A stretch of 64,000 bases of DNA from JAAYCI01 sp964370045 (GTDB lineage Bacteria; Bacillota; Clostridia; Oscillospirales; Ruminococcaceae), in NCBI GenBank assembly GCA_964370045.1, contig CAYJGZ010000009.1, positions 1 to 64,000 on the forward strand. Direction: 5' to 3'. Position numbers and translations under genes: made by a program. Positions 45,052 to 53,372 of the stretch are shown piece after piece (within the stretch, counting starts at the first letter, position 1; each line of letters opens with the position of its first letter). Below the pieces are notes generated by a model. It saw nothing but the letters and a program-made list of their open reading frames with translations. It was not told where the DNA came from and did not search any database.

Positions 45052-45819
45052 ATGGCGTATACCATTGCGGTTGCCGGTAAGGGCGGTGTGGGCAAAACAT
45101 CCTTTTGCGCGCTGCTCATTCGGTGGCTGATTGAACAAAAAAAGACGCCCATCCTTGCGGTGGACGCAGACCCAAACTCCAACCTTTCGGAGGCGCTGGG
45201 CGTAGAGCTTGAGGACGGCTCCATCTCGGACATTATCACAAAGACGAAGGAGCTTGGCGGCATACCCACAGGCATGAGCCAGGATGAGTTCATCAGCCAC
45301 AGGCTAAACGCCAGCCTCACCGAGACAAAGTATTTCGACCTTGTGGCGATGGGCGGCCCTGAGGGCCCCGGGTGCTACTGTTTTCCGCACAACGTGCTGA
45401 AAAAGCACCTGATGAAGCTTGGCACAAACTACAAGACCATCGTCATGGACAACGAGGCGGGACTTGAGCACATAAGCAGGGGCACTACCACCGAAAATGT
45501 GGATGCACTGTTTATTCTCAGCGATACCTCCCGCCGCTCCATACGCAGTGCGGGCAGGGTGTATGAGCTGACAAAAGAGCTTAAAATCCCCATAAAGCAG
45601 ATTTTTCTTGTTATCATTAAAGCACATCCGGGCGATGAAGAAATTTTGGCGGACGAGATTGCCGCAATGGGCCTTGATGTGGCGGGCACTGTGCCCGTGG
45701 ACGAGCTTTTGACCCAGTACGAGCTACAGGGCAAAGCGCTTTACGAGCTACCGCAAGACGCACTTAGCGTGGTGGCGACAAACAACATTTTACAAAAAAC
45801 CTTAGGAGGAATGGAATAA
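45052..45819 (+). CDS. cooC: CooC-type nickel-insertion ATPase
   Basis: A 255-residue MinD/ParA-like ATPase with the deviant Walker A GKGGVGKTS (residues 10-17) and VDADPN. Cys108-X-Cys110 (CYC) matches the metal-binding CXC motif of CooC. It helps insert Ni into CODH or acetyl-CoA synthase (AcsF-type homologues serve ACS). The stop codon overlaps the acsD start by one base (TAATG), implying tight coupling. GGAG lies 9 bases upstream of the ATG. Confidence 0.92.
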   Translation: MAYTIAVAGKGGVGKTSFCALLIRWLIEQKKTPILAVDADPNSNLSEALGVELEDGSISDIITKTKELGGIPTGMSQDEFISHRLNASLTETKYFDLVAMGGPEGPGCYCFPHNVLKKHLMKLGTNYKTIVMDNEAGLEHISRGTTTENVDALFILSDTSRRSIRSAGRVYELTKELKIPIKQIFLVIIKAHPGDEEILADEIAAMGLDVAGTVPVDELLTQYELQGKALYELPQDALSVVATNNILQKTLGGME

Positions 45820-46784
45820 TGCCTTATTTGGTAGAAAAAAGCAGTTCCGGACTTGCGCCGGTGGTGCTGGGCGCAACAAAAGAGAACGGCGGCACACGTG
45901 GGTATGAAATCACAATAGGTGGCCAGAGCAGCCTGCCCTATCAGAACTATGAGGGCGATGCGAAAAACGACGCCGTAATAGCTGCTGAAATTTGGGACAT
46001 GTACCCCGATGAGTGGGCGCAGAGCCTGAAAGACGCATGGGGCGATGTGCTGAATGATACCGTTGCATGGGCGAAAAAGGCTGTGGAGCTGGGCGCAGAC
46101 ATTCTGAACGTACGCCTTTTGTCCGCAAACCCCGACAACGGTGGCCGCAGTGTGGAAGATTGCGTTAAGACTGTGGGCGATATTCTCAAGGCTGTGGAGT
46201 GCCCCATTGCTGTGCAGGGCTGTGGCATTGATGAGTTCGACAAACCACTTATCGCAAAGGTGTGCGAGGAGTTCAAGGGCGAGAACCTTCTCATCGGCCT
46301 TGTTAAGCAGGAAAACTACGCAACCTACGTTGCAAACGCAATGGCAAACGGCCACTCCATCATCTCCTCATCCCCCCTGGACATCAACATCTGCAAGCAG
46401 ACAAACATCATGATTAGCGAGATGAACATGCCCATGAACCGTGTGGTTATCGACCCCTCCATCGGCGGCCTTGGCTACGGCCTTGAGTACAGCTACAGCG
46501 TTATGGAGCGTGGACGCATCGGTGCACTGCAGGGCGATAAGATGCTGGCACTTCCCGTTATTGGCTTTATCGGCGCAGAGGCGTGGAAGGCAAAAGAGGC
46601 CGTGGCAAGCGAAGAGGAATTCCCCAAGTGGGGCAGCCAAGAGCAGCGTGGCCTTTTGTGGGAGACAGTGACAGCTACCTCCCTCATGCAGTCGGGCATA
46701 GACATTTTGGTAATGCGTCACCCCGAGGCAATGCGTGTGGTAAAGGCGCAAATCAAGCAGCTGGCAAAGGCTGTGCAGGCGTAA
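45819..46784 (+). CDS. acsD: Corrinoid iron-sulfur protein small subunit
   Basis: A 321-residue delta subunit of the CFeSP, a TIM barrel that pairs with AcsC to carry the corrinoid. Recognisable segments: YEITIGGQSSLPYQNYEGD, GADILNVRLLSANPD, and SSSPLDINICKQTNIM. In other acetogens acsD usually abuts acsC; here acsV and cooC lie between. Stop is followed by a 112-base gap to acsE. Confidence 0.95.
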   Translation: MPYLVEKSSSGLAPVVLGATKENGGTRGYEITIGGQSSLPYQNYEGDAKNDAVIAAEIWDMYPDEWAQSLKDAWGDVLNDTVAWAKKAVELGADILNVRLLSANPDNGGRSVEDCVKTVGDILKAVECPIAVQGCGIDEFDKPLIAKVCEEFKGENLLIGLVKQENYATYVANAMANGHSIISSSPLDINICKQTNIMISEMNMPMNRVVIDPSIGGLGYGLEYSYSVMERGRIGALQGDKMLALPVIGFIGAEAWKAKEAVASEEEFPKWGSQEQRGLLWETVTATSLMQSGIDILVMRHPEAMRVVKAQIKQLAKAVQA

Positions 46785-46896
46785 TTTTGTAGGGGATTGC
46801 TTTTTAGCAGTGTGAACAAGGGCAAGCCCTACGGGGTTGCCAAATAAAAGTACAGGGCGCTGAGCCGCCTTGTATATAAAAAGAGGAGATGACTTA

Positions 46897-47703
46897 ATGG
46901 AAATTATCGGCGAGCGCATTAACGGTATGTTTAAGGACATCAAAGAGGCTATCATCAACAAGGACCCCACCGCCGTAAAGGAGTGGGCAATCAAGCAGAC
47001 AAAGATGGGCGCATCCTTTTTGGACATCAACGTGGGTGCCGCAGCGGAAAAGCCTTACGAGGCAATGCCCTTCCTTATTGAAGCGGCACAAAGCGTTGTG
47101 AACACTCCGCTCTGCCTTGACTCCACCGACTACGACCTCATTGAGGAAGGCCTTAAAATCTGCCGTGAGCCTGCGCTTATCAACAGCTGCCATGCCGACC
47201 GCTACAAGATTGAGCGTGTGTTCCCCATGGCCGTAAAGTACGGCGCTAAGGTTATCGGCCTTGCCATGAGCGAGGACTCGGGCATTCCCAAGACCGCAGA
47301 CGCACGCATTGCGCTGGCTATGGAGCTTGTGGCCGCCGCCGATGAGTACGGCCTGCCCATGCAGCACCTTTACATCGACCCGCTGCTGCTGCCCGTAAAC
47401 GTAGGCCAGGACCACTTCCCCGAGTCGCTTGAGACACTGCGCCAGGTGAAGATGATGGCAGACCCCCCGCCAAAGACCACCTGCGGGCTTTCCAACACAT
47501 CCCAGCGTTGTGCAAACCGTCCCATCATCAACCGTACCGCACTGGTACTGCTGATGGGCGCAGGGCTTGACTCTGCCATTGCTGATGCGGACGACAGGAA
47601 CCTCATGGAGGCCGCCGCAACCGCACGCATCATGCTGAACAAGGAAATCTACTGCGATTCCTACGCAGACCTGTACATAGCACCCAAATACGACATTCTG
47701 TAA
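46897..47703 (+). CDS. acsE: 5-methyltetrahydrofolate:CFeSP methyltransferase
   Basis: A 268-residue pterin-binding enzyme that moves the methyl group from methyl-tetrahydrofolate to the cobalt of the CFeSP. It has GERINGMFKD at the N-terminus, SFLDINVGA, PLCLDSTDYDL, GLAMSEDSG and CGLSNTSQ. The ATG at 46897 follows AGAGGAG. In the 112-base gap before it I see only a weak GTAGGG/CCCTAC hairpin. It is the canonical copy, compared with the diverged one at 38.1 kb. Confidence 0.95.
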   Translation: MEIIGERINGMFKDIKEAIINKDPTAVKEWAIKQTKMGASFLDINVGAAAEKPYEAMPFLIEAAQSVVNTPLCLDSTDYDLIEEGLKICREPALINSCHADRYKIERVFPMAVKYGAKVIGLAMSEDSGIPKTADARIALAMELVAAADEYGLPMQHLYIDPLLLPVNVGQDHFPESLETLRQVKMMADPPPKTTCGLSNTSQRCANRPIINRTALVLLMGAGLDSAIADADDRNLMEAAATARIMLNKEIYCDSYADLYIAPKYDIL

Positions 47704-47717
47704 GCACTGTAATTTAC

Positions 47718-47751
47718 GGCAATGCCGCACCGCGTAGTGTGCGGCATTGCC
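47718..47751 (+). other. Intercistronic hairpin acsE/acsA
   Basis: GGCAATGCCGCAC and GTGCGGCATTGCC form a perfect 13-bp stem around 8 bases in the 77-base gap. There is no T-run; it may stabilise or process the mRNA between acsE and acsA. Confidence 0.65.
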
Positions 47752-47780
47752 CCACCTAATCTGTATGGAGGAAAAGGTAT

Positions 47781-49730
47781 ATGAGTGAATTTCGTACTAT
47801 CGACCCTGCGGCGATAGAGATGTTGGAGCATACCAAAGACCTTGGTATCTCCACACAATTCGACCGCTATCTGGCTCAAAAGCCCCAATGTAAATTCGGC
47901 ATGAGTGGCGTGTGCTGTAAGATTTGCATTCAGGGTCCCTGCCGCATTATCCCCACCAAAAAAGGTGCGGAAATGGGCATCTGCGGTGCGCGCGATTACA
48001 CAATCGTTGCACGTAACACTGTGCGCCTTATGGCGGGCGGTGCGTCTGCCCACAGCGACCACGGCCGTGAGATTGCGCACACCCTTCTTGAAACAGCAGA
48101 GGGCAAAGCGCCCAACTACCGCATCAAGGACAGCGAAAAGCTGCACAAGGTGGCAAAGAAAGTCGGCGTGGAAGTGGACGGCCGCAAGGACGTGGAGATT
48201 GCAAAGGACGTTGCAATCATGGCGCTGGAGGATTTCGGCAAGCACACATCCGAGCCTTGCAAGTGGCTGGACACCGCCATTGACGACGAGCGCCGCAAGA
48301 AGTTCAAAAAGACACGTATCGCTACACCTGCTATCGACCGCAGTGTGGTGCAGCTGCTACACCAAACACACATGGGCACCGACGCAGACCCCGTAAACAT
48401 CATCTTCGGCGGCCTTCAGGCGGCACTGGGCGACTTTACGGGCATGAACCTTGCAACAGACCTTTCGGATATTCTCTTTGGCACACCCGAGCCTGTTAAG
48501 ACCACAGCTAACCTCGGTGCGCTCAAAAAAGAGAAGGTAAACATCGCAGTTCACGGCCACAACCCCCTGCTGAGCGAGATGATTGTGCAGGCGGCGGCAG
48601 AGCTTGAGGGCGAGGCAAAGGACGCAGGCGCCGCAGGCATCAACCTTGTGGGTATCTGCTGTACCGGCAACGAGGTTCTCATGCGCCAGGGCGTGCCCAT
48701 GGCAACCAACTTCGGTAGCCAAGAGCTTGCTATCATGACAGGCGTTTTGGACGCAATGGTTATGGACGTGCAGTGTATCGCTCCCGGCGTTAAGGAAGTG
48801 TGCGATTGCTACCACACCCAGCTTATCAGCACAATTAAGTTCTCCAAGATTCCGGGCGCAGCTCACGTGGAGTTCACCCCCGAGCGTGCACTTGAGAGTG
48901 CGCACACCATCGTGCGTATGGCTATTGACCAGTACTCAAAGCGCCGTGAGGACCTTATTCACATTCCTCAGTTTGAGAAGGATGTTATCGGTGGTTTCTC
49001 GCTGGAAGCATTGTTCGAGCTGTTTGGCAAGGTGAACGCAGACAGCCCCATGAGCGTTCTTGCCGATGCAATCAAGAGCGGCGAAATCAAGGGTGTTTGC
49101 GCCTTTGCAGGCTGTAACAACCAAAAGGTTACACACGATGCTTCCATCATCAAAATTGCCGAAGAGATGGCGAAAAATGATGTATTCCTCGTGTCCACCG
49201 GCTGTAGCGCAGGCGCATTTGCCAAGATGGGCTTCATGAGCCCCGAGGGTGTTGAAAAGTACGCAGGCCCCGGCCTTAAAAAGCTGATTAAGAAGCTGGA
49301 AGATGCTTCGGGCATCAACCTGCCGCTGGTATACCACATGGGTAGCTGTGTGGACAACAGCCGCATTCAGCAGCTGTGGCACAACTTGGCTCAGACAATG
49401 GGCTGTAGCGTACCTCAGCTTCCCTTTGTTGCTTCCGCTCCCGAGGCGATGAGCGAAAAGGCTGTCTCCATCGGTAGCTGGGTTGTCACCATGGGCATTC
49501 CCTGCCACGTGGGCGTTTTGCCCCCCGTTACGGGCAGTGAGCTAATATACGACCTTATCACACAAACAGCACGTGATGTGTTCGGCGGCTACTTCATCTT
49601 TGATGAGGACCCCGAGAGCGCAAGCAAAAAGCTTTTGGAGCGTCTTGAAAAGCGTGTATGGAAGCTGAATGTGCGTGAAAAGGCCGCTGCCGCTTACAAT
49701 TCCGGCAACAACAACTTGTACGAAGGCTAA
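47781..49730 (+). CDS. acsA: Anaerobic carbon monoxide dehydrogenase, catalytic subunit
   Basis: A 649-residue Ni-Fe-S CODH (CooS/AcsA type) that reduces CO2 to CO for acetyl-CoA synthesis. The N-terminal cluster cysteines include Cys37, Cys45, Cys46, Cys49, Cys54 and Cys68. C-cluster segments appear as FAGCNNQKVTHD, STGCSAGAF and MGSCVDNSRI. Length is normal for the ACS-linked form. It is followed 17 bases later by acsB, as expected for the CODH/ACS complex. Confidence 0.96.
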   Translation: MSEFRTIDPAAIEMLEHTKDLGISTQFDRYLAQKPQCKFGMSGVCCKICIQGPCRIIPTKKGAEMGICGARDYTIVARNTVRLMAGGASAHSDHGREIAHTLLETAEGKAPNYRIKDSEKLHKVAKKVGVEVDGRKDVEIAKDVAIMALEDFGKHTSEPCKWLDTAIDDERRKKFKKTRIATPAIDRSVVQLLHQTHMGTDADPVNIIFGGLQAALGDFTGMNLATDLSDILFGTPEPVKTTANLGALKKEKVNIAVHGHNPLLSEMIVQAAAELEGEAKDAGAAGINLVGICCTGNEVLMRQGVPMATNFGSQELAIMTGVLDAMVMDVQCIAPGVKEVCDCYHTQLISTIKFSKIPGAAHVEFTPERALESAHTIVRMAIDQYSKRREDLIHIPQFEKDVIGGFSLEALFELFGKVNADSPMSVLADAIKSGEIKGVCAFAGCNNQKVTHDASIIKIAEEMAKNDVFLVSTGCSAGAFAKMGFMSPEGVEKYAGPGLKKLIKKLEDASGINLPLVYHMGSCVDNSRIQQLWHNLAQTMGCSVPQLPFVASAPEAMSEKAVSIGSWVVTMGIPCHVGVLPPVTGSELIYDLITQTARDVFGGYFIFDEDPESASKKLLERLEKRVWKLNVREKAAAAYNSGNNNLYEG

Positions 49731-49747
49731 GAGAGGAGGGAAATAAT

Positions 49748-51871
49748 ATGGCTAAAAAACTATTTAAGAACGCATATGAAGGCGCTGTAATGGCGGCAAG
49801 CTATGCGCAGATTCGTTTGGACCAGGCTATTGAAGAGTTTGGCGAGAACCATGAGGTTAAATATCCCGACACAGGCTATTACCTGCCTGTTATCATGTCC
49901 TTGGAAGGCACAAAGGTTGAAAAGCTGGGCGAGCTGCCCAAGATTCTCAACGATGCCAAAAGGTATATTAGCGCCGAGCTGACCCTTGAAGCGGCTAAAA
50001 TGAACGGCAAGGCCACACTGTTTGCCGCTGAGATTATCGAGGCGTGTAACTACCTGGATGGCGAGCCGTACGAAGAGCCGTGGACAGGCTTCTTGATTGA
50101 CCCCATTCTGCGCCGTTTTGGTATTTCCCTTGTGGACTTTACCATCCCCGGTTTTGCGGTTATCATCGGCAAGGCAAAGGACAACGCCACCGCCGTGGAA
50201 ATTTTCCGCAACCTGCAGAGCAAGGGCATCATGATTATGATGGCCAACGAGTTTATCGACCAGCTTTTGGATGAGGGCGTCACCATCGGTGTGGACCATA
50301 TCGCCTTCCCCTTGGGCAACTTTACGCAGGTTATCCACGCTGTAAACTACGCTCTGCGTGCAGGCCTTGCGTTTGGCGGCGTGCCCGCAGGCGCCCTGGA
50401 CCAACACTTGGACTACCAGCAAAAGCGTGTACGTGCGTTTGTTTTGGCACTGGGCAACCAGGACGAGGTACGTGTGGCGGCGGAGTTTGGCGCAATGTAC
50501 CTAAACCACCCCACCATCACAGACCAGCCGCTGGATGAAGAAATTCCCGACTGGTACATCTCCGAGCCCGACCCCAAGAGAATGATTGCCACAGGTATGG
50601 AGCTTCGCGGTATCAGGGTGTCCAGCCTTGATATAGATGTGCCCATCCTGATGGGTCCTGCCTTTGAGGGTGAGACCATCCGTAAGGATGCAATGCACGT
50701 TGAGTTTGGCGGCACTCGTACCACTGCTTTTGAATGGGTGGACATGGTGGACGACACAAACATCGAGGACGGCCGTGTAACCATCCAAGGCCCGGACATC
50801 GACAGCGTGGAAAAGGGTTCTCGTATGCCGCTTGGCGTGTGCGTAAAGGCATACGGCCGCAAGATGCAAAAGGACTTCGAGAGCGTTTTGGAGCGTCGCC
50901 TGCATGACGTTGTAAACTTTGGCGAGGGTCTTTGGCACTCCGGCCAGCGTGACCTTGTGTGGATGCGCATTTCGGAGGATGACTTCCAAAAGGGCTTCCG
51001 CCTAAAGCACATGGGCGAGATTATCATCGCAAAGCTGAAGCACGAGTTCCCCGCTATTGTGGACCGTGTGGAAGTGGTTATGTACACAAACCAAGAGGAC
51101 GTGGAAAAGCAGCGAGAGCTGGCACGTCAGACATATGCCGCTCGTGACGAGCGTATGCGTGGACTTACAGATGACAAGGTGGACACCTTCTACAGCTGTA
51201 AGCTTTGCCAGAGCTTTGCGCCCAACCACCTGTGCATTGTTACCCCCGAGCGCCTTGGCCTTTGCGGTGCGGTGAACTGGCTGGATGCACGTGCTGCTTA
51301 CGAGATAGACCCCAATGGCCCCAACACTGCTATCGATAGGGGCGAGCCCACCGACACAAAGATGGGCATTTACCCCAACATCAACAGCTACATCGACAAA
51401 GAGTCCAACCATCAGTTGGAAGAGGTGGCGCTGTACAGCTTTATGGAGCTTCCCATGACAAGCTGCGGATGCTTTGAGGCTATTCTGGCGCTGTTCCCCG
51501 AGGCAAACGGCATTATGATAACCACTCGCGATTACGGCGGTCTCACTCCCTGCGGCATGTCCTTTAGCACGCTGGCAGGTAGCGTGGGCGGCGGCGCACA
51601 GACACCCGGATTTATGGGTATCGGCCGTCAGTATATCAACAGCCGTAAGTTCATCTCGGGCGACGGCGGCATGGCTCGCATCTGCTGGATGCCCAAAGAC
51701 CTGAAGAACTACCTGCGTGAGGATTTTGTGAAGCGCAGTGAGGAAGAGGGTCTCGGCGCAGACTTTATCGACAAGATTGCGGACGAGGATGTAGGTCACG
51801 AGCCGGACGACGTGCTGGCATTCCTCGAAAAAGTGGGACACCCTGCCCTTGGTATGGATCCCTTGATGTAG
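49748..51871 (+). CDS. acsB: CO-methylating acetyl-CoA synthase
   Basis: A 707-residue alpha subunit of CODH/ACS that joins CO, the corrinoid methyl group and CoA. A-cluster ligands are visible: Cys484 and Cys487 with two further cysteines in FAPNHLCIVTPERLGLC, and the Cys573-Gly-Cys575 motif that binds the distal nickel. Length fits the full bacterial enzyme including the CODH-interacting N-terminal domain. It is the last gene of the operon and is followed by a bidirectional terminator. Confidence 0.96.
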   Translation: MAKKLFKNAYEGAVMAASYAQIRLDQAIEEFGENHEVKYPDTGYYLPVIMSLEGTKVEKLGELPKILNDAKRYISAELTLEAAKMNGKATLFAAEIIEACNYLDGEPYEEPWTGFLIDPILRRFGISLVDFTIPGFAVIIGKAKDNATAVEIFRNLQSKGIMIMMANEFIDQLLDEGVTIGVDHIAFPLGNFTQVIHAVNYALRAGLAFGGVPAGALDQHLDYQQKRVRAFVLALGNQDEVRVAAEFGAMYLNHPTITDQPLDEEIPDWYISEPDPKRMIATGMELRGIRVSSLDIDVPILMGPAFEGETIRKDAMHVEFGGTRTTAFEWVDMVDDTNIEDGRVTIQGPDIDSVEKGSRMPLGVCVKAYGRKMQKDFESVLERRLHDVVNFGEGLWHSGQRDLVWMRISEDDFQKGFRLKHMGEIIIAKLKHEFPAIVDRVEVVMYTNQEDVEKQRELARQTYAARDERMRGLTDDKVDTFYSCKLCQSFAPNHLCIVTPERLGLCGAVNWLDARAAYEIDPNGPNTAIDRGEPTDTKMGIYPNINSYIDKESNHQLEEVALYSFMELPMTSCGCFEAILALFPEANGIMITTRDYGGLTPCGMSFSTLAGSVGGGAQTPGFMGIGRQYINSRKFISGDGGMARICWMPKDLKNYLREDFVKRSEEEGLGADFIDKIADEDVGHEPDDVLAFLEKVGHPALGMDPLM

Positions 51872-51881
51872 TTTCATAAAC

Positions 51882-51911
51882 AAAAAACCACCGATTTATC
51901 GGTGGTTTTTT
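51882..51911. terminator. Bidirectional terminator of the acs operon and XRE gene
   Basis: AAAAAACCACCGA pairs with TCGGTGGTTTTTT around 4 bases, 10 bases after acsB and 19 before the convergent XRE stop. Confidence 0.9.
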
Positions 51912-51930
51912 GTTTTGCAGCGAATAAATG

Positions 51931-52182
51931 CTATCCGTCCAAAAACGCCTGCAACATCTCGGACACATCCACTTGTAAAATTTTACAAAAACATACCAGC
52001 TCATAGTCGGTGACAAAGCGAGAGTTGCTTTCGATTTTGCTAATCATCTGCTGGTCCATGTTCACACCCATGGTTTGCATTTGGCTTGCAAGCTCCCCTT
52101 GCGTGAGGTTGTTTTTCACACGGCAAAGCTTCAACTGCTGTGAAATAATATTCTTTTGTCCTAAAAAATGTATTTTCTTCAT
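51931..52182 (-). CDS. XRE family helix-turn-helix regulator
   Basis: An 83-residue protein consisting mostly of a lambda-repressor-like DNA-binding domain: LKLCRVKNNLTQGELASQM, MISKIESNSR, YELVCFCKILQVDVSEML. No effector domain. ATG 52182 is preceded by AAGGTG; a longer upstream frame runs through the family B repeat and is not coding. The gene is separated from its upstream neighbours by that repeat, and its target is unknown. Confidence 0.82.
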   Translation of the reverse strand: MKKIHFLGQKNIISQQLKLCRVKNNLTQGELASQMQTMGVNMDQQMISKIESNSRFVTDYELVCFCKILQVDVSEMLQAFLDG

Positions 52183-52212
52183 AAAACACCTTACATGAAT
52201 GTGATGTATTAG

Positions 52213-52372
52213 ATAGTGTTGACACAAGCGCTCAAACGGCATATTTTGGCTATTTTTCCGCTCTACGGCGTTGTTAAAACTCACATTCCACAAAGGAGTG
52301 TATCGTTTTTCCTCCTTGTAGAACAAAAAAATCGCTCAAAATCTGCTCGTTTCAACTACTGTCGACACTATA
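52213..52372 (+). repeat. Family B element, copy 1
   Basis: 160 bp beginning ATAGTGTTGACA and ending TGTCGACACTAT (12-bp inverted ends). It aligns along its whole length with the reverse complement of copy 2 at 58039-58197, sharing blocks such as AACTCACATTCCA, AGGAGTG and AAAATCGCTCAAAAT. Confidence 0.88.
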
Positions 52373-52379
52373 TAATGCA

Positions 52380-52481
52380 AATGAGGATGCAATACAAATT
52401 TTAGTGCAGGCGCAAAAAGAGTGTGAGGAGCTGTACTTGGATAAAACCGAGAGCGAGCAAGTAGATAAAGCAAAAGGGTGA
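52380..52481 (+). pseudogene. C-terminal remnant of a small protein
   Basis: An open stretch encodes 33 residues (NEDAIQILVQAQKECEELYL then DKTESEQVDKAKG) and a stop. It has coding-like composition and an amphipathic helical pattern but no start or ribosome site. Family B copy 1 abuts it exactly where the 5' part should be, so it looks like the tail of a gene truncated at the repeat. Confidence 0.5.
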
Positions 52482-52601
52482 TTTGTGCTTTTATATTGTG
52501 GTGGGAGGGCTTGCCTTATGTGGGCAGGTCCTCTGTTTTGTGTTGTTAAAGTGAAATTTATTGATATGCTGGGGAGGCCTATTGATATAGATGTATATGT
52601 A

Positions 52602-52656
52602 TTGACATAAAGGGAAAAGACGCATATAATAATAATGAACACTTGTTTATTATTAC
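52602..52656 (+). promoter_or_regulatory. Exporter operon promoter with overlapping palindromic operator
   Basis: Perfect TTGACA (52602-52607), 17 bases, perfect TATAAT (52625-52630). Starting at the -10 box there is an imperfect palindrome TAATAATGAACA-CT-TGTTTATTATTA, a likely site for the TetR protein encoded at the end of the operon. Confidence 0.75.
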
Positions 52657-52669
52657 GTGGAGGTATACC

Positions 52670-53371
52670 ATGAGCTATATTAAGTTTACTGATGTAAAAA
52701 AGACATATCACGTTGGGGAGGTGAATATAAACGCCCTCGACGGGGTGAACTTTGAGATTGAGAAGGGCGAGTTTGTGATAGTGGCAGGCGCCTCGGGTGC
52801 GGGAAAAAGCACCATACTGAATATTTTAGGCGGCATGGACCTGCTCACGTCGGGCGAGATAACCGTGGACGAAAAGCGCATCGACAAGACGAACGAAAGA
52901 GAGCTGACCGACTACCGCCGATATGACATAGGCTTTGTGTTTCAGTTTTATAACCTTGTGCAAAACCTCACCGCCATGGAAAACGTGGAGCTTGCCACGC
53001 AAATTTCAAAAGACCCGTTCGATGTGAACGAGGTGCTTAAGCAGGTAGGGCTTGCCGGGCGCAAGAACAACTTTCCCTCCCAGCTTTCGGGTGGCGAGCA
53101 ACAGCGTGTGGCCATAGCAAGGGCGCTTGCCAAAAACCCAAAGCTACTGCTGTGCGACGAGCCAACAGGTGCGCTGGACTACGAAACGGGCAAGCAGATA
53201 CTAACGCTACTTCAGGAAAGCTGTAAAACGTACAACATGACGGTGGTGCTCATCACGCACAACCTATCCCTGTGCCCCATCGGTGATAAGGTTATCCGTG
53301 TGAAGAGTGGCAAGATTTCAAGCATTGAGATAAACGAAAAGCCAATGTCCGTAGAGGAGATAGAGTGGTAG
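52670..53371 (+). CDS. ABC transporter ATP-binding protein (MacB/LolD type)
   Basis: A 233-residue ABC ATPase with Walker A GASGAGKST, the Q-loop FQFYNLVQNLTAMENV, signature LSGGEQQRVA and Walker B LLLCDEPTGALD. The subfamily pairs with FtsX-like permeases that extrude peptides, lipids or drugs by a mechanotransmission mechanism. It begins at ATG 52670 behind GGAGG and ends one base before the permease gene, forming an operon with it and a TetR regulator. Confidence 0.92.
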   Translation: MSYIKFTDVKKTYHVGEVNINALDGVNFEIEKGEFVIVAGASGAGKSTILNILGGMDLLTSGEITVDEKRIDKTNERELTDYRRYDIGFVFQFYNLVQNLTAMENVELATQISKDPFDVNEVLKQVGLAGRKNNFPSQLSGGEQQRVAIARALAKNPKLLLCDEPTGALDYETGKQILTLLQESCKTYNMTVVLITHNLSLCPIGDKVIRVKSGKISSIEINEKPMSVEEIEW

Positions 53372-53372
53372 C

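Larger units (their letters stand above)
52183..52669. other. Intergenic stretch with repeat, gene remnant and promoter
   Basis: 487 bases between XRE and the ABC exporter genes. It contains family B copy 1 (52213-52372), a coding remnant (52380-52481) and the exporter promoter with its palindrome (52602-52656). Confidence 0.75.

Noticed and set aside
46785..46896. GTAGGG/CCCTAC hairpin before acsE as an operon terminator
   Set aside because: The stem is short and imperfect with no T-run; acsD and acsE are most simply co-transcribed.
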